A stretch of DNA of 9,081 nucleotides, taken from positions 1-9,081 of the forward strand of contig SYNW01000093.1 in NCBI GenBank assembly GCA_005805045.1, read 5' to 3'. A program made the position numbers and the translations under genes. This DNA comes from Actinomycetota bacterium. GTDB lineage: Bacteria; Actinomycetota; Acidimicrobiia; Acidimicrobiales; Ilumatobacteraceae. Below the pieces are notes generated by a model, which saw only the letters and a list, made by a program, of their open reading frames with translations, was not told where the DNA came from and ran no database searches. Positions 1-5,766 of the stretch are shown piece after piece; position 1 is the stretch's first letter; each line of letters opens with the position of its first letter.

Positions 1-279
1 GGTCATTATCTTGGTGCCAAACAAACGCTCGACATCATGCAGACCGAATACATCTACCCTGCTGTCGGTGATCGTTTGAGTCCAAAAGAATGGAACGAAG
101 TCGGTCGTCCGCAAATCATCGACGTAGCGATCGCCAAAGTAAAAAGTATTCTTGACAACAACTTTCCGAGCCACATACCTGAAGAGGTTGACGCCAAGAT
201 TCGCGAATACTTGCCGATCGCCCTGCCGCGCCAAAACATGATTCACCCGGCTTTGCGCGGCGAAACTGCAAGCGTCTAA
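1..279 (+). CDS. MttB-superfamily (trimethylamine methyltransferase family) protein, C-terminal part
   Basis: The reading frame is open from the first base and ends at TAA 277-279, so only the last 92 residues are seen and the start lies outside the window. The stretch beginning GHYLGAKQTLDIMQTEYIYP, followed by GDRLSPKEW, resembles the C-terminal end of the MttB corrinoid-dependent methyltransferase superfamily, whose members demethylate methylamines, glycine betaine and related quaternary amines. The Pyl-site region and the barrel core that would distinguish a true trimethylamine enzyme from a non-pyrrolysine homologue are outside the window, so the substrate cannot be given. The last residues (LPRQNMIHPALRGETASV) look like a normal tail. 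The stop lies 12 bp before the tRNA-derived repeat, with no terminator visible between them. The family call is from remembered motifs and is fairly but not fully secure. Confidence 0.72.
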   Translation, partial: GHYLGAKQTLDIMQTEYIYPAVGDRLSPKEWNEVGRPQIIDVAIAKVKSILDNNFPSHIPEEVDAKIREYLPIALPRQNMIHPALRGETASV

Positions 280-290
280 CTAAATCTTTG

Positions 291-342
291 GCGCCCTTGG
301 TAGGAGTCGAACCTACGACCAACGGATTAGAAGTCCGGTGCT
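291..342 (-). repeat. Displaced 3' fragment of tRNA-Arg (att-like direct repeat, left copy)
   Basis: These 52 bases are identical to 4660-4711. The second copy belongs to the intact tRNA-Arg(TCT), and 51 of the bases correspond to tRNA nucleotides 23 to 73, that is the end of the D stem, the anticodon arm, variable loop, T arm and 3' acceptor strand. Identity stops abruptly at 343, so the 5' acceptor strand and D loop are missing and this copy cannot fold as a tRNA. The orientation is the same as in the intact gene. Such a fragment is what integration of an element at the 3' end of a tRNA gene leaves at its far boundary. Confidence 0.85.
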
Positions 343-505
343 GTGTCTTCTGCAAGGTATAGGTTTCAGGCTCGCACGCCCTTCTCAGCACGCGGTTAGG
401 GTTTTGTTCCCAGCGTTTACCGTCCCTTTGCAACGAGTCGGGATGTCCTGTCTGGCTGGCAACTGCACGGTCTGGCGACCAATCATGCGGATTTCGCCCG
501 CCGAG
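343..505. other. Non-coding stretch between the tRNA fragment and the importer promoter
   Basis: No convincing coding sequence is seen on either strand. The plus-strand frame is open but its translation up to the GTG at 518 has no resemblance to the ABC ATPase N-terminus. Read on the minus strand, the bases next to the tRNA fragment include ACCTTGCAG, weakly like the CCTTGTAG of the intact tRNA 5' end, but the D arm cannot be rebuilt. It may be the inner end of an old integrated element or scar sequence. Confidence 0.4.
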
Positions 506-517
506 TATAGTTTTTGC
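506..517 (+). promoter_or_regulatory. -10 element TATAGT of a leaderless promoter for the ATPase gene
   Basis: TATAGT (506-511) is followed by six bases and then GTG at 518. In actinobacteria a TANNNT hexamer six bases before the start codon typically makes transcription begin at the start codon itself. No Shine-Dalgarno precedes the GTG and no good -35 box is seen. The same spacing occurs before three other genes here. Confidence 0.6.
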
Positions 518-1540
518 GTGGCAATCATTGAAATTCGCCATCTGGCTAAGACCTTTGGCGCAGTCAAAGCAGTCGATGACATCTCGCTTGACATTGAATC
601 TGGCGAGTTCATCACCTTGCTCGGGCCCTCGGGTTCAGGCAAAACCACCGTGTTGCGGATGATCGCAGGTTTCGAAGACCCCGATGGTGGAACGATTCAT
701 TTGAACGGCACCGAGATCACCCATCTTCCACCGTTTGATCGAGAAGTAAACACCGTCTTTCAGGATTACGCGCTCTTTCCACACATGACCGTGCAAGACA
801 ACGTCGAATATGGCTTGCGCACGCGAAAAGTTCCCAAGGCAGAACGAGCCGAACAAGCACGACAAGCAATTGCATCCGTCAAACTTGAACACGCGCGTGA
901 ACGACTTCCCCATCAGCTTTCGGGTGGACAACGACAGCGAATCGCCTTGGCCCGCACGTTGGTATTGCGACCCAAAGTGCTGCTGCTTGATGAGCCACTC
1001 GGTGCTCTCGACCGACAACTTCGCGAAGAGATGCAAGTCGAACTCAAGACCATCCAGCGTGATGCAGGCATCACCTTCGTATTCGTCACTCACGACCAGG
1101 AAGAAGCAATGCGCATGAGTGACCGCATCGTGATTTTCAACGAGGGCCGTATCGAACAAGTCGGCACCCCAGAACAGGTATACGAACGCCCCGCCACCAA
1201 ATTCGTCGCCGGCTTTCTTGGCTCAGCGAACATCGTCAGCGGTGAATCTGCCCAGAAACTTTTCGGGCACTCCAAGACCGTGAGCATCAGGCCCGAGCGA
1301 ATTCGCCTGAAACCGTCAAGCTACACACCGACACCCGACGAGACGGCACTACCGGTGGTGGTCAACGAGGCGGCATTCATTGGGGCAAACACGGTGTACC
1401 TGGTTGACACCGACCACGGCATCGTGCTAAGCATTAGTAAGACAAACGAAGAATTACTTGGGCAAGACAACCGTTTTGTTCCTGGTGATCGGGTTCTCGC
1501 AGTGTGGCGGAACAGTCATACGGTCGTGATACCCGCTTAG
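518..1540 (+). CDS. ydcT: ABC importer ATPase, YdcT/PotA type
   Basis: This is the ATP-hydrolysing subunit of a polyamine-type importer on the cytoplasmic face of the membrane. Counted from GTG 518 the protein has 340 residues, close to the usual length. Visible motifs are Walker A GPSGSGKT (36-43), Q-loop Q82 in FQDYALFPHM, signature LSGGQ (134-138), Walker B VLLLDEP (154-160), D-loop GALD (162-165) and switch histidine H192. A TOBE-like regulatory domain occupies roughly residues 240-338. All catalytic residues are intact. The frame is open back to an ATG at 338, but homology starts at the GTG, which sits six bases after TATAGT; an in-frame ATG at 485 is the alternative start. It is first in a four-gene operon with the binding protein and two permeases. 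In E. coli the binding protein gene precedes the ATPase gene, so the order differs. Confidence 0.9.
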   Translation: MAIIEIRHLAKTFGAVKAVDDISLDIESGEFITLLGPSGSGKTTVLRMIAGFEDPDGGTIHLNGTEITHLPPFDREVNTVFQDYALFPHMTVQDNVEYGLRTRKVPKAERAEQARQAIASVKLEHARERLPHQLSGGQRQRIALARTLVLRPKVLLLDEPLGALDRQLREEMQVELKTIQRDAGITFVFVTHDQEEAMRMSDRIVIFNEGRIEQVGTPEQVYERPATKFVAGFLGSANIVSGESAQKLFGHSKTVSIRPERIRLKPSSYTPTPDETALPVVVNEAAFIGANTVYLVDTDHGIVLSISKTNEELLGQDNRFVPGDRVLAVWRNSHTVVIPA

Positions 1541-1541
1541 G

Positions 1542-1557
1542 ACTGACTCGGGTCAGT
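1542..1557 (+). other. Short hairpin in the ATPase/binding-protein gap
   Basis: ACTGAC (1542-1547) and GTCAGT (1552-1557) can pair as a six-base stem with a TCGG loop. It starts one base after the ATPase stop and is followed at once by the G-run that probably serves as the ribosome binding site of the next gene. There is no T tract, so it is not a terminator. A role in tuning translation of the binding protein is possible but unproven. Confidence 0.4.
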
Positions 1558-1570
1558 GGGGGGTAACAGG

Positions 1571-2740
1571 ATGAAACGAAAGAATCAGGCGCTATTCGGC
1601 GTGCTGGCAGTTGCAGCAATGGTTATCAGCAGCTGTGGCAGCGACGACGGTAGTGCAGACGTAGAAATTAGCGTGCCGGATATTCCGATGCATGAAGCAA
1701 TGGGCGACTTTGAGGGCGAATTGAACATCGTCAACTGGTCTGGTTTCGTTGAGCCAGCCTGGACCGACAAGTTCACCGCCGACACTGGCTGCAAGGTGAA
1801 TCCACGCGTTGCTGGAACTAGCGACGAAATGGTCACGCTCATGCGCACTGGTCAATACGACATCGTTTCAGCATCGGGTGATGCCGCACTTCGACTCATC
1901 GTTGGTGGCGACGTACAACCACTCAATATCAAGTTGATTCCGAACTTCAGCGACGACATCGCCGCTGGAATGAAGGGCAATGTGTACGACACGGTCAACG
2001 GCAAACCATATGGAGTACCGATTGGACGTGGCGCCAACCTGCTGCAGTACAACGACACCATCACAAATGGTGCTCCGAAGAGTTGGGACGTAGTCTGGGA
2101 AACAGACAGCCCCTACGCCGGAAAGATCACCGCTTACGACGCACCGATTTATATCGCGGATGCGGCGGTCTATCTGATGTATCACGAGCCAGATCTCGGC
2201 ATCAAGAATCCGTATGCACTTGACGAGGCTCAACTTGCCGCTGCGATCGCTCTGTTGAAGCAACAGAACACGATCATCGGCGAGTACTGGTCAGACCCAG
2301 TTGCGCAAATCACCTCGTTCGTCGGCGGCAACACTGTCGTTGGCACTTCGTGGGAAATTCTGCGCAAGTTTGCAGCAAAAGACAACCTCAAGACGACCCT
2401 CCCTGTTGAGGGCTCGACTGGCTGGTTCGACTCTTGGCTCGTCAGTGCCACGACGAAAAACGTCAACTGCGCTTACGCCTGGATGGACTACACGAGCCAA
2501 CCCGAGGTCAACGGTGCAATCGCCGTCAACTTCGGTATGGCGCCTGCCAACGTCGCGTTCTGTGGTTCAAGTGCAGATGCACAAGCTCACTGTGACACGT
2601 TCTTTGCAGAAGATGAAGAGTTCTTCGAGCGAGTTTGGCCTTGGACAACTCCGATTGAGACCTGCGTTGATGGTCGCACAGAGGTGAAGTGCACTAGCTT
2701 CCAAGACTGGACCAACGCTTGGGCAACCGTTAAAGGTTGA
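1571..2740 (+). CDS. ydcS: YdcS/PotD-type substrate-binding lipoprotein of polyamine-class ABC importer
   Basis: The 389-residue protein starts MKRKNQ, followed by a hydrophobic run and the lipobox ISSC with C22 as the lipid-anchored residue, so it is held on the outside of the membrane and delivers ligand to the permeases. The body resembles E. coli YdcS more than PotD: GQYDIVSASGDAALRLI (94-110), AYDAPIYIADAA (188-199) and the NCAYAWMDY region (299-307) match what I recall of YdcS. Putrescine or a related amine is therefore the likely ligand, although amine-contacting residues cannot be confirmed by eye. The mature part has six further cysteines (74, 300, 331, 341, 365, 374), an even number compatible with disulfides outside the cell. 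ATG 1571 is preferred over the in-frame GTG at 1556 because it begins a normal signal peptide and has a G-rich Shine-Dalgarno-like run at 1558-1563. It lies 30 bp after the ATPase gene. Confidence 0.9.
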   Translation: MKRKNQALFGVLAVAAMVISSCGSDDGSADVEISVPDIPMHEAMGDFEGELNIVNWSGFVEPAWTDKFTADTGCKVNPRVAGTSDEMVTLMRTGQYDIVSASGDAALRLIVGGDVQPLNIKLIPNFSDDIAAGMKGNVYDTVNGKPYGVPIGRGANLLQYNDTITNGAPKSWDVVWETDSPYAGKITAYDAPIYIADAAVYLMYHEPDLGIKNPYALDEAQLAAAIALLKQQNTIIGEYWSDPVAQITSFVGGNTVVGTSWEILRKFAAKDNLKTTLPVEGSTGWFDSWLVSATTKNVNCAYAWMDYTSQPEVNGAIAVNFGMAPANVAFCGSSADAQAHCDTFFAEDEEFFERVWPWTTPIETCVDGRTEVKCTSFQDWTNAWATVKG

Positions 2741-2753
2741 TCCGGCGACATGC

Positions 2754-2771
2754 AGGCCGAGCAATCGGCTT
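2754..2771 (+). other. GNRA-loop hairpin 1 in the binding-protein/permease gap
   Basis: GCCGA (2756-2760) and TCGGC (2765-2769) pair around a GCAA tetraloop. The stem can be lengthened by one G-U and one A-U pair. The core 12-mer CCGAGCAATCGG recurs with one change at 2806-2817 in hairpin 2. There is no T tract. Confidence 0.55.
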
Positions 2772-2796
2772 CATGTTCACAAAATGAAGTACATGA

Positions 2797-2826
2797 GTGT
2801 GGGGACCGAGCGATCGGTCCCCACGT
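2797..2826 (+). other. GNRA-loop hairpin 2, strong stem before the permease gene
   Basis: TGGGGACCGA (2800-2809) pairs perfectly with TCGGTCCCCA (2814-2823) around a GCGA tetraloop, and the stem extends outward by one G-C and two G-U pairs. It lies about ten bases upstream of the permease Shine-Dalgarno. No T run follows, so it is unlikely to be a full terminator. Stem-loops after binding-protein genes often protect the upstream mRNA, giving more binding protein than permease; that role here is inferred. Confidence 0.7.
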
Positions 2827-2844
2827 TCGTGTGGTGAGGGAGTT

Positions 2845-3726
2845 ATGTCAGACACTTCGATGAGCAGGCAGCGCCGACCAATTTCGTCATACCTGTTGCG
2901 TCGTCCCAAGGTCAGGCTGCTCGGGCTACTGGCCCTGCCAATGACGTGGATCGTTGGCGTCTACATACTTTCGCTTTTCTTGCTGTTGGTCACTGCGTTT
3001 TGGAACGTCGACCCGTTCACCTCGCTCGTGTCACCGGCGTTTAATCTCGAGAACTTTCGGCTTATCTTCACCAACTCGGCCTATATCGCAACATCAATCC
3101 GCACGCTGTTCATCGCCCTCGCTGTCACGACGGTGTGCGTCGTATTTGCCGTGCCACTCGGCATCTTCATGGCAAAGATTGCCAGCCCGCGATTACGAAA
3201 CGCACTCGCAGTTGCCATCACCCTGCCGTTGTGGGCCGGGTACCTGGTCAAAGTCATTGCAATGCGGCTGGTGTTCACCGAAGAAGGCTTCTTCAACTGG
3301 CTCATGGCACCGTTGGGCATCAGAGGCCCAGGGTTCTCGATTCCGATCGTCATTCTCACGCTCACATATTTGTGGTTTCCGTACATGGCGTTGCCGGTGT
3401 ACACCGCGATTCGCCAGATTCCGCCGATTCTTTTTGATGCCTCGAGCGACATGGGGGCCAAGGGCTTTGTGACCGTCTATCGGGTGGTGCTGCCGTTGAT
3501 CGTTCCGGCAATCATCGCTGGGTCAGTCTTCACTTTCTCGCTGAGTTTGGGTGATTATTTGGCGGCGCGATTCACCGGTGGCTCGACCCAAATGATCGGC
3601 AGCATCATCGCGGCGAACATCAACCTGAATCCGCCAGTGGCTGCGGCGTACTCGATGGTGCCGATCACCTTCGTCGTCATCTATCTCATGGTGGCACGAC
3701 GAACTGGTTCGCTGGAGCGCATGTAA
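2845..3726 (+). CDS. ydcU: ABC importer permease, YdcU/PotB type
   Basis: This integral membrane subunit forms half of the translocation channel. From ATG 2845 it has 293 residues: a basic cytoplasmic N-terminus (RQRRP, LLRRPKVR), a first membrane helix at about 27-52, a periplasmic stretch with WNVDPF, then about five further helices. The coupling motif is DASSDMGA (198-205), with the downstream LP at 217-218, and contacts the ATPase. The frame extends upstream to 2797, but those codons run through hairpin 2, while ATG 2845 has a GAGGGAG Shine-Dalgarno at 2836-2842. The stop is separated by only two bases from the start of the second permease. Assignment to the polyamine class comes from the operon partners and overall sequence character. 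Confidence 0.88.
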   Translation: MSDTSMSRQRRPISSYLLRRPKVRLLGLLALPMTWIVGVYILSLFLLLVTAFWNVDPFTSLVSPAFNLENFRLIFTNSAYIATSIRTLFIALAVTTVCVVFAVPLGIFMAKIASPRLRNALAVAITLPLWAGYLVKVIAMRLVFTEEGFFNWLMAPLGIRGPGFSIPIVILTLTYLWFPYMALPVYTAIRQIPPILFDASSDMGAKGFVTVYRVVLPLIVPAIIAGSVFTFSLSLGDYLAARFTGGSTQMIGSIIAANINLNPPVAAAYSMVPITFVVIYLMVARRTGSLERM

Positions 3727-3728
3727 CC

Positions 3729-4541
3729 ATGCTGCGTCTTTCGCGCACCGCTCGCCTGATGCTGATCTCCGTCGTCTGCCTGATTCTTTTGTTCATGTAC
3801 GTGCCGTTGTTCGTGCTGATTTTGAATTCGTTCAACGAATCGCAGATTTCAGGCTGGCCAATCAGGGGTTTTTCCACCAAATGGTGGGAGTTTGCCCGCA
3901 CCTACAAGCCGATTCGTGACGCGCTGCTCAACTCAGTGTTGGTGGCAAGCGGTTCTGTCATCATTGCCTCGATACTCGGCACGCTGGTGGCGTTTGCGAT
4001 GAAAGGCTTCACTTTCTTCGGCAAGGGCACCGTGAACATCTTGGTGGTGCTACCGATTGCGCTGCCTGGTGTGGTTACCGGCGTCGCCTTCAGCAACACC
4101 TACTCGAACTTTCTCTCACCGACTGGTTTCAACATCGGCTATTTCGGCATGATCGTTGCCCACGCCACGTTCTGCATCGTCATGGTGTTCAACAATGTGT
4201 TCGCCAGACTGCGGCGCATGAACCCCAACCTGCAGGAAGCATCAGCCGACTTGGGGGCGGGGCTCTGGCAGACCTTCCGGCTCGTCACCTTTCCACAATT
4301 CCGCACCTCGTTTGCCGCCGGTGCACTGCTGGCGTTCGCCCTGAGTTTCGACGAGGTGGTCGTCACCATCTTCACTGCCCCACCCGGTATCGACACGCTG
4401 CCACTGTGGATTCTGAAAGAAGTCGGAAGACCGAACCAGGCAAGTGTGGTGAACGTGGTGGCCACAGTGGTGATCGTTCTCTCGCTCGTCCCTGTATACA
4501 TCTCACAGCGCCTAGCGCGCGCCCAAGAGAACGAAAACTAA
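3729..4541 (+). CDS. ydcV: ABC importer permease, YdcV/PotC type
   Basis: This is the second channel subunit, 270 residues, typical of the family. A first hydrophobic helix lies at about 10-32, followed by periplasmic NSFNES, and about five more helices follow. The coupling motif is EASADLGA (170-177), with FP at 188-189 in place of the usual LP. The segment ALSFDEVVVTIF (204-215) is characteristic of PotC-like permeases. The start ATG 3729 lies two bases after the stop of the first permease, so translation is probably coupled; a weak GGAG is at 3714-3717. It is the last gene of the importer. No clear terminator follows before the tRNA. Confidence 0.88.
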   Translation: MLRLSRTARLMLISVVCLILLFMYVPLFVLILNSFNESQISGWPIRGFSTKWWEFARTYKPIRDALLNSVLVASGSVIIASILGTLVAFAMKGFTFFGKGTVNILVVLPIALPGVVTGVAFSNTYSNFLSPTGFNIGYFGMIVAHATFCIVMVFNNVFARLRRMNPNLQEASADLGAGLWQTFRLVTFPQFRTSFAAGALLAFALSFDEVVVTIFTAPPGIDTLPLWILKEVGRPNQASVVNVVATVVIVLSLVPVYISQRLARAQENEN

Positions 4542-4626
4542 GTGACAACCGACTGCGCGCTGAAGTCTTTGCCAAAAACATCTCCGCGCATACGCAACAA
4601 ACACCAGCGATAGTTCAGTGCTTAGG

Positions 4627-4648
4627 AAAAACTAGAAAAACTAGAAAA
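4627..4648. repeat. 9-bp tandem repeat beside the tRNA 3' end
   Basis: The unit AAAAACTAG occurs twice in a row (4627-4635 and 4636-4644), followed by four more A. On the minus strand, in which the tRNA is read, this forms T-rich sequence starting about a dozen bases past the tRNA 3' end and could help end its transcription. The remaining bases from 4542 to 4626 hold no gene or strong hairpin that I can see. Confidence 0.6.
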
Positions 4649-4659
4649 TTCAATTAACA

Positions 4660-4711
4660 GCGCCCTTGGTAGGAGTCGAACCTACGACCAACGGATTAGA
4701 AGTCCGGTGCT
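4660..4711 (-). repeat. att-like direct repeat, right copy within tRNA-Arg
   Basis: These 52 bases match 291-342 exactly, in the same orientation. Together the two copies bound a 4.37-kb block holding only the YdcTSUV importer and its flanks. The arrangement, with an intact tRNA at one end and the displaced 3' fragment at the other, has the polarity expected of tRNA-targeted integration. Confidence 0.85.
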
Positions 4712-4733
4712 CTATCCACTGAGCTACAAGGGC
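4661..4733 (-). tRNA. tRNA-Arg, anticodon TCT
   Basis: The minus strand folds into a complete 73-nt tRNA. The acceptor stem is GCCCTTG with CAAGGGC, the D stem GCTC with GAGC, the T stem GTAGG with CCTAC around TTCGAAT, and the anticodon loop CTTCTAA gives anticodon TCT, which reads AGA. The discriminator is G and CCA is not encoded. Acceptor, D and T stems are fully paired; the anticodon stem has one C-T mismatch at its outer end. The gene begins 16 bases after the fdhD stop on the same strand, so it may be partly served by read-through from fdhD. Nucleotides 23-73 are duplicated at 292-342. Confidence 0.95.
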
Positions 4734-4749
4734 GAGACCCTCAGGCTAT

Positions 4750-5604
4750 CTAATTTGCAATTCTGTGTTTGTGAGTATAAATGTTCGCCGTGCCATCGCG
4801 CACGAAACCCACGAGTGTGATGCCGAGGTCTTCGGCCGTCTCGACGGCCAAGTTTGAAGGCGCACCAACCGCAGCGATAAACGCGATACCAGCCATTGCC
4901 GCTTTCTGAATAATCTCAAAAGACAGACGACCACTCACGACCAGCACATGATTCGAGATCGGCACCTTATTGTCGAGCACGGCTTTGCCGATTACTTTGT
5001 CGACTGCATTATGTCGACCGATGTCTTCGCGCACGCAGTACGCATCGCCCGAAGCGTCGACCAGACCAGCGGCGTGCAAACCACCCGTGCGATCAAAAGT
5101 GGGTTGAGCCTTGCGGATGATGTCAGGCAATGATGTCAATAATTGTGTCGTCACCACAGGGCCAGTCGCTGAATCGATGCGGCTTGTAATTTGCGCAAGT
5201 TGCTCGATCGAAGTCGTGCCACAGATGCCACAACTTGCCGAAGTCACCATGCCACGACGCGAAAGGGCTTCATCGAATGGTGCCGACAAACTCACTGTCA
5301 CAACGTTGAATTGCTGCTCTGCCGAGTCAGGCAACTGGCAATAGCGCACTGTACGCACATCGGCTGAACGTTTAACCATGCCCTCGGTGAACAAAAAGCC
5401 GACGGCAAGTTCAAAATCGTGACCAGGGGTGCGCATCGTCACCGCAACGGGTTGAGCCTCTTGTTGCGGTGACTCGGCCCGAATTTCCAGAGGCTCTTCA
5501 GTGACCAAAACATCAGGTTTGCTCGCTTGCGTGCCGTCTTTACGCACGGTCGTGACCGTCCAATTGGCGACCTTGCGACGAACCGCGTCTGCAATGTTTG
5601 CCAC
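4750..5604 (-). CDS. fdhD: FdhD, formate dehydrogenase accessory sulfurtransferase
   Basis: FdhD passes sulfur from a cysteine desulfurase to the molybdenum cofactor of formate dehydrogenases, in the cytoplasm. The 284-residue protein carries the functional CGIC pair (125-128), TGGLHAAG, REDIGRHNAVDKVIG, SGRLSFEIIQKAA and the C-terminal APSNLAVETAEDLGITLVGFVR, all hallmarks of the family. The frame could begin at TTG 5610, but GTG 5604 is preferred because TAGAGT lies exactly six bases before it, matching the leaderless layout of other genes here. No formate dehydrogenase gene is in the window, but a functional FdhD implies one elsewhere in the genome. It is divergent from the rhodopsin gene and followed on the same strand by tRNA-Arg. 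Identification is firm; the start choice is moderately sure. Confidence 0.95.
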   Translation of the reverse strand: MANIADAVRRKVANWTVTTVRKDGTQASKPDVLVTEEPLEIRAESPQQEAQPVAVTMRTPGHDFELAVGFLFTEGMVKRSADVRTVRYCQLPDSAEQQFNVVTVSLSAPFDEALSRRGMVTSASCGICGTTSIEQLAQITSRIDSATGPVVTTQLLTSLPDIIRKAQPTFDRTGGLHAAGLVDASGDAYCVREDIGRHNAVDKVIGKAVLDNKVPISNHVLVVSGRLSFEIIQKAAMAGIAFIAAVGAPSNLAVETAEDLGITLVGFVRDGTANIYTHKHRIAN

Positions 5605-5616
5605 GATCAAACTCTA
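5605..5616 (-). promoter_or_regulatory. -10 element TAGAGT of a leaderless fdhD promoter
   Basis: On the minus strand TAGAGT (5616 to 5611) is followed by TTGATC and then GTG 5604. The six-base gap equals that seen before the ATPase, carbonic anhydrase and EamA genes. No Shine-Dalgarno precedes this GTG at normal spacing. Confidence 0.55.
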
Positions 5617-5690
5617 CCAATGACTTTAAAGTGGCTATTTTATTGGGGTTTTAAAGACCGACAAAACTCGCTCGGCACCTAATCCTGTGG

Positions 5691-5766
5691 TTATATATGT
5701 ATCGGGGATTCTTTAAGGACACAAAGTTGTGTCTAGAGCACCTGCAATAACAATCGGAGGACACAA
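5691..5766 (+). promoter_or_regulatory. Rhodopsin gene promoter region and structured leader
   Basis: A TATATA box at 5692-5697 is the best -10 candidate, with no good -35 box, giving a leader of about 60 bases. The leader contains the palindrome GACACAAAGTTGTGTC (5718-5733). GACACAA recurs at 5760-5766, between the Shine-Dalgarno GGAGG (5756-5760) and the start codon. The right arm TTGTGTC (5727-5733) can thus pair with either copy. Unlike several neighbouring genes, this one has a full ribosome binding site. Confidence 0.45.

Noticed and set aside
338..517. Upstream extension of the ATPase frame to ATG 338.
   Set aside because: The added 60 residues begin inside the tRNA fragment and do not resemble an ABC ATPase; the GTG at 518 fits homology and promoter spacing.
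343..517. A second complete tRNA or a relic integrase beside the left repeat.
   Set aside because: The D arm and acceptor 5' strand cannot be paired, and no integrase catalytic motif is found in any frame.
116..541. Long open frame of 141 codons on the minus strand over the methyltransferase tail and tRNA fragment.
   Set aside because: Its translation runs through the tRNA copy and antisense to a real gene, and shows no recognisable domain.
635..1159. Minus-strand open frame of 174 codons opposite the ATPase.
   Set aside because: It is a shadow of a gene with all catalytic motifs intact on the plus strand.
5624..5657. Repeated TTTAAAG motifs between fdhD and the rhodopsin (CTTTAAAG at 5624, TTTTAAAG at 5650, with CTTTAAGG at 5711).
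   Set aside because: Short A/T-rich words are expected in a promoter spacer, and neither spacing nor symmetry is consistent enough to call an operator.
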